From NCBI GenBank assembly GCA_021234155.1, contig JAJEKV010000057.1, positions 5,611,821 through 5,675,820 on the forward strand: DNA of 64,000 bases, written 5' to 3'. This stretch comes from Isoetes taiwanensis. Its lineage: Eukaryota; Streptophyta; Lycopodiopsida; Isoetales; Isoetaceae. The notes under the pieces were generated by a model. That model searched no databases. It was not told where the DNA came from and was given only the letters and a program-made list of their open reading frames with translations. The position numbers and the translations under genes were made by a program. Shown here one piece after another: positions 22,301 to 31,965 of this stretch (its first letter is position 1; the number at the start of each line of letters is the position of its first letter).

Positions 22301-23230
22301 AACATCGACATTACCCTGGAGACCAAGTTTCGTGGGCAAAAGACCACCCCTGCTCCAGGAAGTGCCAAAGTAGCTCATGTCCAACACGTTCGTAGTGAAT
22401 TGGCCTTAGCGGAGGGGCGATCATCGCCATGTATCGTGTTTCTTTTTTTTGCAAAAATGACCGTGTAACTTGGTCCCTAGGGTAATTTCGTTGTTTCGGA
22501 CGACATGGCAAAGTCAAATCTCCATTCCGGAGCCTTTGTACTGCCCGAACGACAAAACACTTGGGTTTCTACACCGTCGACTGCAGGACACTTTGCGGTT
22601 TGATATGTTCTCCCGGACAGATCTTGAATTTTTTTGAACCTGCTCGAAGCAAGTCACTTGTATGGAGAATTCAACGGTCGGATAGGGAAACCGGGTTCCG
22701 GGAAGGGAGGTATTGGCATTTGCCCTCCCGGAGGAGCACTGGTAGGAAAGCCTGCCTCGGTAAATCCAAACCCCATTTCGTCAGTTTCTATTGCTTCTTG
22801 TTTTCAACTGCAGCTTCTCGACCATGTTTCAAGTGCAACTGAATAAAACTCGACCTCCATAACGTAAACCCTACAATAACCTAGCAACGCACAGGGTTTA
22901 CGTTTTGGAGGCCAAAACGTGGTCGACTTCTTTGATAACTAGGTGGACCATTTCTAAACATGCATGGGGAGCCATGAGAACTGAAATAACAGAGTTTCGA
23001 TCTAGTCGCCAATCCGAGTGACCCCAAGCAATTTTGCTACTGCACAAGGCGCTCTACACTTTTAATTGCAAAACTAGGAGGAGAATAAATCCAAACCCCA
23101 TTCTTCCAATTTCTATTGCCTCGTGTTTTCAAAAGCAGCTGCTCGACCATGTCCCAAGTGCAACGGACCAAAGCCCGACCTCCATAACGTAAACCCTACA
23201 ATAACCTGGCAAGGCATAGGGTTTACGTGC
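19300..23230. repeat. Modular inverted array of long repeats
   Basis: A ~650-bp module containing GGGAGGGCAAATGCC, TCAAGATCTGTCCGGGAGAA, TGTTTTGTCGTTCGGGCA and CTACGAACGT occurs in forward orientation at about 19390-19930 (partial) and 19960-20690, and in reverse at about 21290-21970 and 22090-22790. A second ~270-bp module (ATGGGGAGCCATGAGAACTG to CCATGTCCCAAGTGCAACGG) occurs in forward orientation at about 20695-20940, 21005-21265 and 22915-23180. Each module is bounded by a short hairpin. Open frames here are by-products of the repeats, and no known protein is encoded. Confidence 0.8.
19824..23228. repeat. Seven telobox-bearing stem-loops
   Basis: A ~60-base foldback with arms CCTCCAaAACGTAAACCCT and AGGGTTTACGTTxTGGAGG around a ~22-base loop (CAATAACCTGGCAAGG type) occurs at 19824-19878, 20634-20693, 20944-21004, 21264-21323, 22052-22112, 22852-22912 and, truncated, at 23178-23228. 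Several carry the plant telobox AAACCCTA. They mark the module boundaries of the surrounding array. Confidence 0.85.
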
Positions 23231-23440
23231 CATATCCCCACTCGGAGTGCCTAGATGGCATGCTTGAGCCTAGGTGCCATGCCTGACCCACATTGGCATG
23301 TTGGAGAACTTGGCATGTTGGAGCGTATTTGGCATGTTGGAGCTGATGTGGCATGCTTGACCCTAGGTGGCATGTAGAGCCTAGGTGGCATGGTGGAGCC
23401 ACGTTGGCGTATTAGAGCCTACGTGGCATGTTGTTGCATA
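23230..23440. repeat. Second block of the GGCATGTTGGAGCC minisatellite
   Basis: About eight degenerate units (GCCTAGGTGGCATG, ACGTTGGCATGTTGGAG) match the 18736-19085 half of the first array, in the same orientation. The modular hairpin array therefore sits between two minisatellite blocks. Confidence 0.75.
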
Positions 23441-23569
23441 GGTGTAATTTAGAATGGTAGGCGAATCTTAGGTATTCGAGATTAGTTATGTTGGCGAATT
23501 TATTCCGACTTCAATTTCTAGTTATAGAAAGCTAAGCGAGTCTTGATCATTGTTATTTATTAGTACCAA

Positions 23570-24065
23570 CTAGATGTAGGCATGGTTTAATGGTGTTCCA
23601 CTAATGATATCCAAAATGGGGGGATAATGTTAGGATATTGCGTAGTCTTGCCATTTTATAATGCTTGGGGATTTGTTGCAATGGTCCTATTCCCCATAAA
23701 CAATTACATCTCAAATTCTTAATGGTCTAAATTATACCAAGATGTAGGAACGGTTTAATGGTGTTCCACTAACGATATCCAAAATGGGGGAATAATGTTG
23801 GGATATTGCATGGTCTTGCCATTTTAATGCTTGGGGATTTGTTGCAATGGTCCTTTCCTCCATAAAGAAATACATCTCACAATTCTTAATGGTTTGTTAT
23901 GCAAAAATGTAGGCGTGGTTTAATGGTCTTTCTCTAACAATATCCAAAATGTTAGGATATTGTTAGGATTTTTATGATGGTCCTATGACATTAATGCTTA
24001 GGGATTTGTTGCAGTGGTCCCCTGCACCCCTCAAGGAATACAAATCAAATTCTTGATGGCTTTGT
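23570..24065. repeat. ~167-bp tandem repeat, three copies
   Basis: Units begin near 23575, 23743 and 23908 with TGTAGGxxxGGTTTAATGGT and end with CAAATTCTTAATGG. The third is the most diverged. No coding potential. Confidence 0.8.
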
Positions 24066-24079
24066 TATGCAAAAATAGG

Positions 24080-24640
24080 TGTTAAGTAATTGTAGTTGAA
24101 GTAACTTGTCTTACATGGAATACTAGTATAAGGACATGTGATCGTGCACATGCATCACATGTAGCAAATCAAGTACTGGTCCTACCACTATAAAGACCCG
24201 TGATATGGAAGGATAGGACATGTAGAGAATCAAGTATTCTTTCCTACTTCTATAAAGACATGTGACAATAGAAGTATTACACATGTCGTAATTCATGTAT
24301 TCTTTCCTACAATGCCTTAGCAAATAAAGTACTCTGTCCTACTACTATAAAGACATGTGAATGGAAGTATAGGACATGTAGAGAATCAAATATTCTTTCC
24401 TACATCTATAAAGACATGTGACAATAGAATTATTAGACATGTAGAAATTCAAGTATTCTTTCCTATAGTGGATTGTATTATAAAATGACATGTCACAATA
24501 GAAGAAACTACAAAACAACAGTGGATGTTTTAGTCTACTGAAAAAAGAACACCATTATCGAACAAAACCATACCTCCACAAATCCACATGTAGGATTCTT
24601 TGAAAACAGGACATGTAGACCTACCAAAAGTGATGTTTTC
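24080..24640. repeat. Right subterminal repeat zone
   Basis: At least eight repeats combine ACTATAAAGACATGTGA or GGACATGTAGAGAATCAA with TATTCTTTCCTAC. The ACATGT core parallels the ACACGT/ACATGT repeats at the left end, as expected for CACTA subterminal regions. Confidence 0.7.
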
Positions 24641-24670
24641 AACAGTGGACCAAAAACCGGGGTGAGTGTG
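24640..24670 (-). repeat. CACTA-like terminal inverted repeat, right
   Basis: The minus strand reads CACACTCACCCC, then GGTTTTTGGTCCACTGTTG, pairing with 14354-14384. Confidence 0.85.
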
Positions 24671-24780
24671 TTTCCCTTCTTAGTTGCTTGAATGTACTTT
24701 CTTGCTCAAACTTGGAGAGTTGAGAGAATTCTTCATCTTCATATTCAGCAACTCCCATCATTCTCTCTCCACTTCCTGTA

Positions 24781-25710
24781 CTATTCAGTCTCTTCATTTC
24801 TCCTGTGCAATACATCATCAAATACATTAAGACTAGTAAGGTAGAAATCAAAATATCCCTGAAATGTACCAAATTTCTCCCATGATCTATCATAACTTTT
24901 TCCTTTTGCCAATTTGTGTGTCACAGCTGTCTCTGTCATAAGATAAATGAACTCCTTTTTAATCCAGAATAAGGAAGGATTCTTGTTTCCCATTTGAACC
25001 CTATTTCTATGTTTCCAGAGGATCCAAGAACTTAAAATTCTAGTAGTATTCAGGATTTGAGTATTGGCATTCATAAATGAAAGGAAATTATTAGCTGTTA
25101 TAGATCCCTGATTTATCTGTCTTTGACTCCAAAAATCTGCAATTTTGTGACATGTGAAGACATGATTTGAACTTCTGTTTGACCACAACCCAGGGGACAC
25201 GTAGGTGAAACCTGAGCTATCATATTTGGCCCTTTTGTCATTTTTGTTGGTAATCTCGATGTAGCAGTAACCATCTAAAGGTTTTAATTTTATTAGTCTG
25301 TATACATTTTCCAACTTTTTGCAATAATCTTGGCCAATGTCTTCTCATCACAATTCCATATCTTCATGCGCCTTAGAATCTTTGTAACCTATGATTAACC
25401 TTTGTAGATAATCCTTAACTGAGTAGATCTCTTTTCCATTTAAGGTCCATTGATTAGAGTTTGCACTGAAATCATCTATTGAAGCTACCTTTAGCATGAT
25501 TCTTTTATAAATTTCCTTATCCACCTGAGATCCCTTTGTAATCACTGCCACCTTTTCCCAAGTTTTCCATCTGTTTCCCTCTCTTAAGTCTTCAAACTTT
25601 CTGATACCAGCATTATGCCATTGCATGTATTTCTGTGGATGTTTGAAGGCTAAGCATCCTTCTTCTTCTGTAGTAATGCCAAAACATATGGACTTCCTGA
25701 CAATTTGCAT
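24781..25710 (-). pseudogene. LINE-A ORF2 C-terminal part, copy 2 (damaged)
   Basis: Counterpart of 3518-4492. Frames 25348-25710 and 24781-25314 cover the linker and zf-RVT segments. Clustered indels between 25120 and 25420 break the frame and alter the first zinc-ligand region, which reads YVSPGLWSNRSSNHVFTCHK, so the leading Cys ligands are lost. The rest matches copy 1 nearly perfectly. Confidence 0.8.
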
Positions 25711-25746
25711 CTATAAGGGGAGGTTTGTAACAAAGACTTGCCTCAT

Positions 25747-27386
25747 TCAAGCTTCCAATATCCTTCTCATAGTTTTAGATGTACCTGTAGTTGGTTTAAT
25801 CTTGAAAAAAGCTGAATCCGGAAGTTGATGTTTGATAGTAGGACTCCCAACAATTTGAGATTTTTCAATCCAAAATTTGATTAACTTCAGAGCAGGAGAT
25901 GGTTTTGTACAATAAATAGCCCTCCACACTAATTTAGCAGCCAAAGCCTGTGCTTGAAGAAAAAGATCCTTGCATCCTAACCCACCATTCTTTTTGTCCT
26001 TAATTAGATCTGACCACGCCACCTTGTGATTACCCTGCCAAATGAATTTCCTAATAGCAGACTCAATTTTGTTGTATGAACATTTATCCCCAATAATAGC
26101 AGAAGAGAAATAAATATGTGTACTACTGATGACTGCATTTGCAATTTCAACTCTGCCAGCTAAAGATAAGGTAGCAGGATATTTGTTAAGTTTCTGCTTG
26201 ATTCTTGAAACAATTGGCTCCCATACTCCAGGAAGGTTTTTGTTTAATGCTAAAGGAATACCTAAAATGGAAATGGAAGTATTCTTATCCAGAATCTTAA
26301 TATCCTGTAAAAACTGATCTGTAGTGTCCATAATAATTGCACTTTTTTTCCTGTTTAGCCTGACTCCTGAAACCTTACCAAACTCCTCGATTGCATTCAG
26401 AAAATTTTCCAAGCTCTCATCTCCATGTTTAAGAAAAACAAAAGTATCATCAGCATACTGCATAATGGTGAAAGGTTCTTGATCCTCCTGCATCTCCAAT
26501 GTTTTTATTTTACCCTGTTGTTGAAGATTTATAGCCATTCTGGTGACAATTTCAGCAACAATTAAGAACAGATAAGGGGCTAAAGGACACCCTTGCCTTA
26601 CCCCCCTCCTACATTGGAATTGCTTAGTTGGACTTCCATTAATTATTAAGGCTGATGAAGCTGTAGAGTTAAAACTCCAGATTTTTTGGTACACTTCATC
26701 TTGAAAACCTAAATGTTTATAGCTCTTTCCAAAAATTGCCAATTAATTGTATCATAAGCTCTTTGAAAATCCAACTTGAGTAACATACATTTATGGCCAG
26801 ATATCTCATTCCAGTGTAATCCCTCTGATGCACCAATGTAATTCTCCAAAATATTCCTCTGTTGCAAGAATGCTGTTTGACAAGGGCTAATAAGCTTATG
26901 TAAGGTAGGTTTCAGCCTGTTTGCAAGAATTTTGGCTAAGATTTTGTAAGTTGCATTGGTTAGGGAGATTGGTCTCCAGTCCCCAATCTGCAATGGGTTA
27001 CCTACCTTTGGAATTAGAGTAATATGTCCAGCATTAATAGCAGGGTTCAATCTCTTTGCCTTCCAAGCTCCTTGCATGAAATTTATTAGATCATCCTTGA
27101 AAATATCCCAAAACTCCTCATAGAATTCTGGTTGAAAACCATCTGGACCCGGGCTTTTACCTTTTGCCATTGACTGAGTTCTATCTTGTAATATCTGTGG
27201 AAAATGATCAGAAATTGAATTGCTAATGTCCCCAGATATCATGACATCATCCCATGTGTTAAGATTCATGTTACATATGTAGAACCTATCCAGAAGGCAG
27301 AAAACCCTTTCCTCATTTTTCCTTTTATTGCTCCAAGAATAATAATTTGAGGTAGATGGAGGAATGTATGAGAAATTTTCCATCAA
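25747..27386 (-). pseudogene. LINE-A reverse transcriptase, copy 2 (one frameshift)
   Basis: Same polymerase as 4489-6129 with all motifs present, including KSPGPDGFQPEF, GVRQGCPLAPYLF and QYADDTFVF. A small deletion near 26720 (the AMKHLGF region of copy 1 reads AINI/YKHLGF here) splits it into 26709-27386 and 25747-26742. Substitutions relative to copy 1 are few. Confidence 0.85.
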
Positions 27387-27883
27387 AGCATCCCAAGCTT
27401 CCTTTCCTTTCTAGCCATATTTATTTTCTTTTCTAGCTTCTGGTCCCACACTGGTGTATTGTTAAAATCTCCTGCCATCATCCAATTGTCTATATTTTCA
27501 GTCTGAATCCATTGTAGAATGTCTTTCCATTGTTCTTGTCTTTCATTTGTTTCAGTGGATGCATACACATTTATAATAGCTATTATCTCCATTCCTCTTT
27601 GTAGGACTGCTACATTCCATCTTCCTGATTGATGTGCAAACTTTTTAAGACATTTAAAGCCCCACCATACGATGCAAATGCCACCTTTGGTACTATCAGC
27701 AGCAGACCAAACTGAGTCTCCTCCAGGTTTAATCCAATCATGTAATTTTGAGGTCTCAAATTCTGGAAGTCTATGTTCCTGCATCAAAATAATATCCGCT
27801 CTCATTTCTTTAAGGGCAATAAGTGCCCTTTTCCTTTTGAGAGAACCCTTAATTCCTCTCATATTCCATGTGATGATCTTCAT
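27383..27883 (-). CDS. LINE-A endonuclease domain, copy 2 (open frame)
   Basis: 166 codons starting MKIITWNMRGIKG at the expected N-terminus of a LINE ORF2. Motifs of the APE-type endonuclease follow: ILMQEHR, the SVWSAADSTKGGICIVW segment, INVYAST and MMAGDFNN. It would nick the genomic target before reverse transcription. The C-terminus runs 4 bases into the RT frame in a different phase. Restoring phase with KEAWDALMENF aligns the two parts, so this is an old frameshift rather than a true stop. C-terminal endonuclease motifs are therefore missing. Confidence 0.85.
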   Translation of the reverse strand: MKIITWNMRGIKGSLKRKRALIALKEMRADIILMQEHRLPEFETSKLHDWIKPGGDSVWSAADSTKGGICIVWWGFKCLKKFAHQSGRWNVAVLQRGMEIIAIINVYASTETNERQEQWKDILQWIQTENIDNWMMAGDFNNTPVWDQKLEKKINMARKERKLGML

Positions 27884-27917
27884 GCTGGATATTTTTTCCT
27901 TTCCTGTACTCTCAGGT

Positions 27918-29339
27918 TCAAATTTGGGTATTAGGGGAAAATTTCACATTCTTTATTTTCTTCTTGGTGGTGTGGGGAGTATAGAATATCTCCTTTTCAT
28001 TTTCTTCCATACAAGGACTTATAGGACTGACATCCTGGCCCTGCATATCCCCTACCTGCAAATCCTGGCCATTTGGACTTATTGGCCTATTGTTATCAAT
28101 TCCCAGGCCATTTGGACTTATTGGTCTATTGGTTCCAATTCCCAGGCCATTTGGACTTATTGGTCTATTGGTCCCAATTCCCAGGCCATTTGGACTTATT
28201 GGTCTATTGATCCCAATTTCCAGACCATTTGGGCTTATAGGATCTTGCAAACCCTGAATCTCCATAGGAGATCTTGTGAAAAACTTGAATTCTGACTTAT
28301 ATTTTATGGTATCTTCAATACATTCCTCTTGTGTTTCTGGTACCACATTAGGATAATCATCAGTTTGAGACTGCTTCTTAACATTTATCTTCTCATTTCC
28401 AAGGTCTTCATACTTATCCAAGTGATTTTCTTGTGTTTCTGGTACCCCCTCAATTATTTGTTCCATTTGATTCTCTCTGCCTTCATTATTTCTATCATTT
28501 GCCAAAGTTTCAGCTTTCTCCATCAATTCCAACAAGATATCATACATCTGTTTACCTGGACTGTCCTCCCCCAAATACTTAGAGCTTGAAGCTTCTCCTT
28601 TATGAATAACCTTCCCATTATTCATCCCAGCATTAGAATCTGAGAGTTGACCATCATGTTTAGTGTTTATTGAAGAAATTGAAGGACTATGAGGACTCGA
28701 GTTCTGATCAGTAATATCTTTACCCTTTGCATTCTTGGGACTTATAGGGACAATGGATAATTCCAACACCTGGCCATTTGGTCTTATAGGTTCCTTGAAA
28801 TTCTCCATTCCCTGGCCACTAGCATTGACTAGCACTTTGATCTGTCCATTCATTTTATTGTGTTCTTCTTTTTTCTTCCATTCCTTTCTCAAAGTATTCA
28901 AACTTTTGGAGCCTTCTTCCTTATTTTCAGTTTTATCTTTGTCTTTCTGTTTTCTAGCCTTTCTGTTAGCACTTCCATTCATGTTCTTGTTAACAGTCAC
29001 CCATGGATTTGCTTTGGAGACCTCATGTTCATAATAATGAGTTTCTTTATTTTTAGTAACAGCTTGGTCAACATTGTGCTTCATCCACTTACCCTGACAT
29101 ACTCCTCCACCATGCAACCTTAGACCACAGATATTACATGGTGCAAGAAGACCCTGCCAGTTGAGGGATAAGCTCTTGTATTCTCCAAAGAAATCTTGGT
29201 ACTGAACTTGGCTTGGTATTTCTTTTAGTATATCAATTTGGATCCAAATTTTTGGAGCTCTTTCTGGAACTCCTTCCCATCCTATGTATTCACCTATTCC
29301 CGAGAACAATTCTTTGAAGATATCCTCATGCCAATACAT
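27918..29339 (-). CDS. LINE-A ORF1, copy 2 (473 codons open)
   Basis: Gag-like nucleic-acid-binding protein of the LINE. From its first Met (residue 1 is probably internal) it has a basic/aromatic region ending in SLSLNWQGLLAPCNICG, with zinc knuckle C-x2-C-x4-H-x4-C at about residues 63-76. A Lys/Glu-rich segment at about 120-155 follows, then an acidic coiled region. The 13-residue ISPNG repeat runs at about 390-435, and the tail is MEENEKEIFYTPHTTKKK. The N-terminal DUF4283-like part lies at 29345-29704 in another frame. A ~50-base patch near 29345-29400 differs from copy 1 and accounts for the break. Confidence 0.85.
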   Translation of the reverse strand: MYWHEDIFKELFSGIGEYIGWEGVPERAPKIWIQIDILKEIPSQVQYQDFFGEYKSLSLNWQGLLAPCNICGLRLHGGGVCQGKWMKHNVDQAVTKNKETHYYEHEVSKANPWVTVNKNMNGSANRKARKQKDKDKTENKEEGSKSLNTLRKEWKKKEEHNKMNGQIKVLVNASGQGMENFKEPIRPNGQVLELSIVPISPKNAKGKDITDQNSSPHSPSISSINTKHDGQLSDSNAGMNNGKVIHKGEASSSKYLGEDSPGKQMYDILLELMEKAETLANDRNNEGRENQMEQIIEGVPETQENHLDKYEDLGNEKINVKKQSQTDDYPNVVPETQEECIEDTIKYKSEFKFFTRSPMEIQGLQDPISPNGLEIGINRPISPNGLGIGTNRPISPNGLGIGTNRPISPNGLGIDNNRPISPNGQDLQVGDMQGQDVSPISPCMEENEKEIFYTPHTTKKKIKNVKFSPNTQI

Positions 29340-29344
29340 TGGAT

Positions 29345-29798
29345 TTAGCCTGCCTTTCTGATTGCAAAGCTGCCGGATGGATAGTCTGATTGTTTTAAAT
29401 CCTTAGGATCGAATTTTGGGTTCGATTTCTGGAAATAGAATTGAGTGTTGGCTCTGTAAATGGTACCCTGCTTAAGTAAATATTGGACTGTATTTGGATT
29501 TCCACATTCTATCATAAAGAAAGGGAATTGCAGCCAATACATTCCAGAAATTTCTACCTTTCTATCCATCTTCATAATTTCAGTTTTAAGGTAGCTTAGT
29601 TTCACTCCCTCATGTCGAATACACCCAATAACTGCACCTCCTTTGACTTGAATAGGGATTATTGTTTTTTGTTCCTCTGCCCCATTCCGGCGAGCAGCGA
29701 GCACAGGGACAAGGCTGTGGACTTGTTATCCGAAAAGCAAAATGACGGACAAGGATTCCATCTAAAGATGGTGCATAGGTCATCGCCGGAATCGCCAC
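29345..29798 (-). pseudogene. LINE-A ORF1 N-terminal part, copy 2
   Basis: Frames 29610-29798 (MAIPAMTYAPSLDGILVRHF) and 29345-29704 (CIRHEGVKLSYLKTEI, MYWLQFPFFMIE, YFQKSNPKFDP) together make the N-terminal domain. The same two-frame arrangement occurs in unit 1 (8044-8503), so the frameshift between them predates the duplication. Confidence 0.75.
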
Positions 29799-29846
29799 AT
29801 TATAAGAGCCATTATGCCAACAAGACAGAGCTTCTAGCCGAGCTGA

Positions 29847-30459
29847 TGGCTATGGATAATGTGAGGCAAGGACAAATTCACAAGGTACTAATTTTTGGGC
29901 AGGGCAAAAAAATAAAAAAATCAGGTAAGAATGCATCTGCTATCTTAGAACAAGCGCATTTCCTATTCTAGAGTCCCCAGGTTCAAACAGTTTAAGAGCA
30001 CCACTTATCTCCAAATCCACGCTAGGATCAGGGCAATATTTCGTAGATTTTCGAATCGGCACGCCGGAGCAGAGAATTTCTTTAGTAGCAGACACAGGGA
30101 GCAATTTGATCTGGTTATAGTGCAGCCCATGTCAGAAATGCTTCAAACAGAGCAGTCCTCTGTTTTCCCCTTCCAAATCCTCATCGTATTTCGCCATCCG
30201 TTGCAATGACAGAGAATGCTTCATGGTTCCGGCACCTCCTGGAGACGTATGCAATATCAAGGCACCGCTCTGCAACTACATGCATGGTTGTAGCGTGAGA
30301 ATTCCGCCACCATAGCCCATAGAGGTAATGCAAGAAAGAAAATTTTTGGAGGAAAGAAGAATGCGGATTTCTATGTTTCGATCATCTCACAGACAAGTTT
30401 GAGGAGTTTACAGTGGATTTCGACATGAGTTTTGCAAGGGTTTTTCTAAAACAAATTAA
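29847..30459. other. Unique flank right of the duplication, no clear gene
   Basis: The first sequence to the right of the duplication boundary. A minus-strand frame at about 30050-30330 is partly open and lies directly downstream of the F-box relic, so it may be its decayed C-terminal part. I cannot assign kelch or LRR motifs to it. Confidence 0.4.
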
Positions 30460-30730
30460 CTAGATGACTTCCTGTATTAACGAGTAAATCCTTGAACGAG
30501 CCGGGAACGTGGTCGTGTACTGCTGACGACACCTGGAGAGGTAGTCCAAAATGCTAGAAAATACGCTTTGAAATACCAAAGTAATGTCTTCTAGAGAATC
30601 TGATGAACAGATTAGGCATTGCAAGCTTTTTCTTACGCTGCAAATTTTGAGAAGGCTTGGCAATGGAAGACGGAGAAGAACCTTCTCTAACAATTGGTCG
30701 GGAATATTGCTCCAGATTTCTAAATCCAGA
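30460..30730 (-). pseudogene. F-box protein gene remnant
   Basis: On the minus strand, EIWSNIPDQLLEKVLLRLPL is followed by PSLLKICSVRKSLQCLICS, the F-box that binds SKP1 in SCF ubiquitin ligases (consensus: LP-x2-LLE-x-VL-x-RLPLPSLL-x8-K-W-x2-LI). The usual Trp after Lys is replaced by Leu. A stop precedes the F-box, and the frame ends after about 80 codons with no recognisable kelch or LRR substrate domain. Upstream sequence to ~31000 is open in another frame only. It is probably a decayed member of the large plant F-box family. Confidence 0.75.
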
Positions 30731-31476
30731 AATTATTCCGGTATTCAGCAGAGAGTCTGCTCTTCGTTCTATATGCTGCAAGGCACTGGGGAGACTTCTA
30801 GTTTGCGGCCTCCCCCCGTCCCAGTGAACACGACAGCCTGCAGCAGGTGAATACGACAGAGTAGCCGAAAGAAGACAAAAAAAATTGTTCTTGATTCTCA
30901 CGGAAAGCACACCTTCGTTATTTTTAAACAACAAAACCACCATTACAACCATCGGGTTCCAGAACCCGAGTGACAAAACAGTTCTTGATGGATTCATGTC
31001 GCAACAAAGAAGACTGCCTGTTATCCGTTATGTTCACCGGGACGGGGGGAGAGGGGGCCGCAAACTAGAAACTAGCCGGATCAAAATCCAGCAGGCACAG
31101 AGACTTCAGGCACAAATATGTAGCATAATAACAGGGGGTTTCTTTTGTATTTTTATACACTTTTTAATATGGTTTTCATATGATTTTGAGAGCGTATTCC
31201 ACGAGATGTACTGATCAGTATATCTAGAGTGCGCGCGGTATTTTTATATTTTAGTTCCACATTCTTAATGGTTTTTGCTCCCCTTACCCATCTTAATGGC
31301 CAAGATTGACCCTAGGAGTCTTTAATCCAAGGGTTTACAATGGAAGCCCTTTTCCAATGCACCATTTTTAGACGAATTTTCAAACTTGGCATGCAGATGT
31401 CGAGCTCTTCTTTTCTAGGGTTATCATAATAGTCTGCCCCTCAAGCTTCCCAATCCAAACACCCTCCGCGTATCGA

Positions 31477-31965
31477 ATGTCTTTGGAAAGCAGCAGTCAA
31501 CTCTATCCCTCATCAAGGAACCTCCTTTCCTTAAGAAGGCCGAGCAAGCCCTTTCCGGTATTCTTCTTCACAAAATCTTGTTTTTCTCCTGTTTTTCTAG
31601 AGTTTGTCACACATTTTCACTTCTTTTGTTATGCAGAACGATGTATGCTTCTCAAGGGCGAAGAGGCATATGATTGCGAGGCTTTGGCGGATCAGGACGA
31701 CTTGGTAGCCCGAGAATCCGAATCTTTATTCTATCACAATCAAACCCAAGAAGGGAAGAAAGAAATGGAAGATTTCTTCAAGAATCTGGATGCAAATGGC
31801 GATGGCAAGGTGAGCGTCAAGGAGCTGAGAAAACGCAAGAAATGTAAAGCCACAAGCGAGCTCTTCAAAATGGCAGACAGAGATGGAAATGGCTATTTGG
31901 ACATGGAATAGTGCTATTTGGACATGGAATAGTGCCTAGAATTTGTCAACAAGGACGCATTCTCT
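31477..31965 (+). pseudogene. Two-EF-hand calcium-binding protein gene remnant
   Basis: EF-hand 1 is DANGDGKVSVKE, with canonical ligands at loop positions 1, 3, 5, 9 and 12. EF-hand 2 is DRDGNGYLDME followed by TAG where the twelfth-position Glu codon is expected. A 21-bp direct duplication (TGCTATTTGGACATGGAATAG) repeats the broken end. Beyond it CLEFVNKDAFS runs into a consensus donor GTAAGT at 31966. Upstream, a GT...TTATGCAG segment (31560-31636) reads as an intron; removing it joins PPFLKKAEQALS to ERCMLLKGEEAYDC in frame. No in-frame start is visible, so this is an internal gene part that is now disabled. Confidence 0.75.

Larger units (their letters stand above)
14354..24670. mobile_element. 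CACTA-like DNA transposon, 10.3 kb, non-autonomous
   Basis: Unit 1 gives the empty site ACCATTTCCCTT at ~3407-3418. Here TTT is duplicated (14351-14353 and 24671-24673) around a 10317-bp insertion. The ends form ~31-bp imperfect inverted repeats starting CACACT(G/C)ACCCC. The 3-bp TSD, CAC-initial ends and repeated subterminal ACACGT/ACATGT motifs fit the CACTA (En/Spm) superfamily, although the terminus is CACAC rather than CACTA. No transposase frame is seen. The interior carries a PPR gene relic, an inverted minisatellite and a hairpin array, as expected of a capturing, non-autonomous element. Confidence 0.8.
13822..29798 (-). mobile_element. LINE-A copy 2, split by a CACTA-like element
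   Basis: This is the same L1-like element as 2845-8503, with its poly(A) tail at 13822-13862, 3' UTR to 14353, and coding part 24671-29798. The CACTA-like insertion lies about 110 bases downstream of the ORF2 stop. In this copy ORF1 is open for 473 codons and the endonuclease for 166, while the RT and zf-RVT parts carry frameshifts. The frameshift between endonuclease and RT is shared with copy 1. Confidence 0.9.
8551..29846. repeat. Tandem segmental duplication, unit 2 (interrupted twice)
   Basis: This is the second copy of the ~8.6 kb unit, in the same orientation and directly abutting unit 1. It is expanded to ~21.3 kb by two insertions absent from unit 1: 10056-12417 (Helitron) and 14354-24670 (CACTA-like). 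Removing both leaves a length close to that of unit 1. It lacks a 35-bp stretch present in unit 1 at 2976-3010. After 29846 the sequence becomes unrelated to 8551 onward, which places the right duplication boundary at or near the LINE-A 5' end. Confidence 0.9.

Noticed and set aside
19288-22846. Several open frames of 60-120 codons in the modular array
   Set aside because: They recur on both strands because the modules are inverted repeats, and none shows a known motif or coding bias.
27672-28295. 207-codon plus-strand frame
   Set aside because: It is antisense to LINE-A endonuclease and ORF1. Its repeated IWTYWSIG motif is the complement of the ORF1 39-bp repeat.
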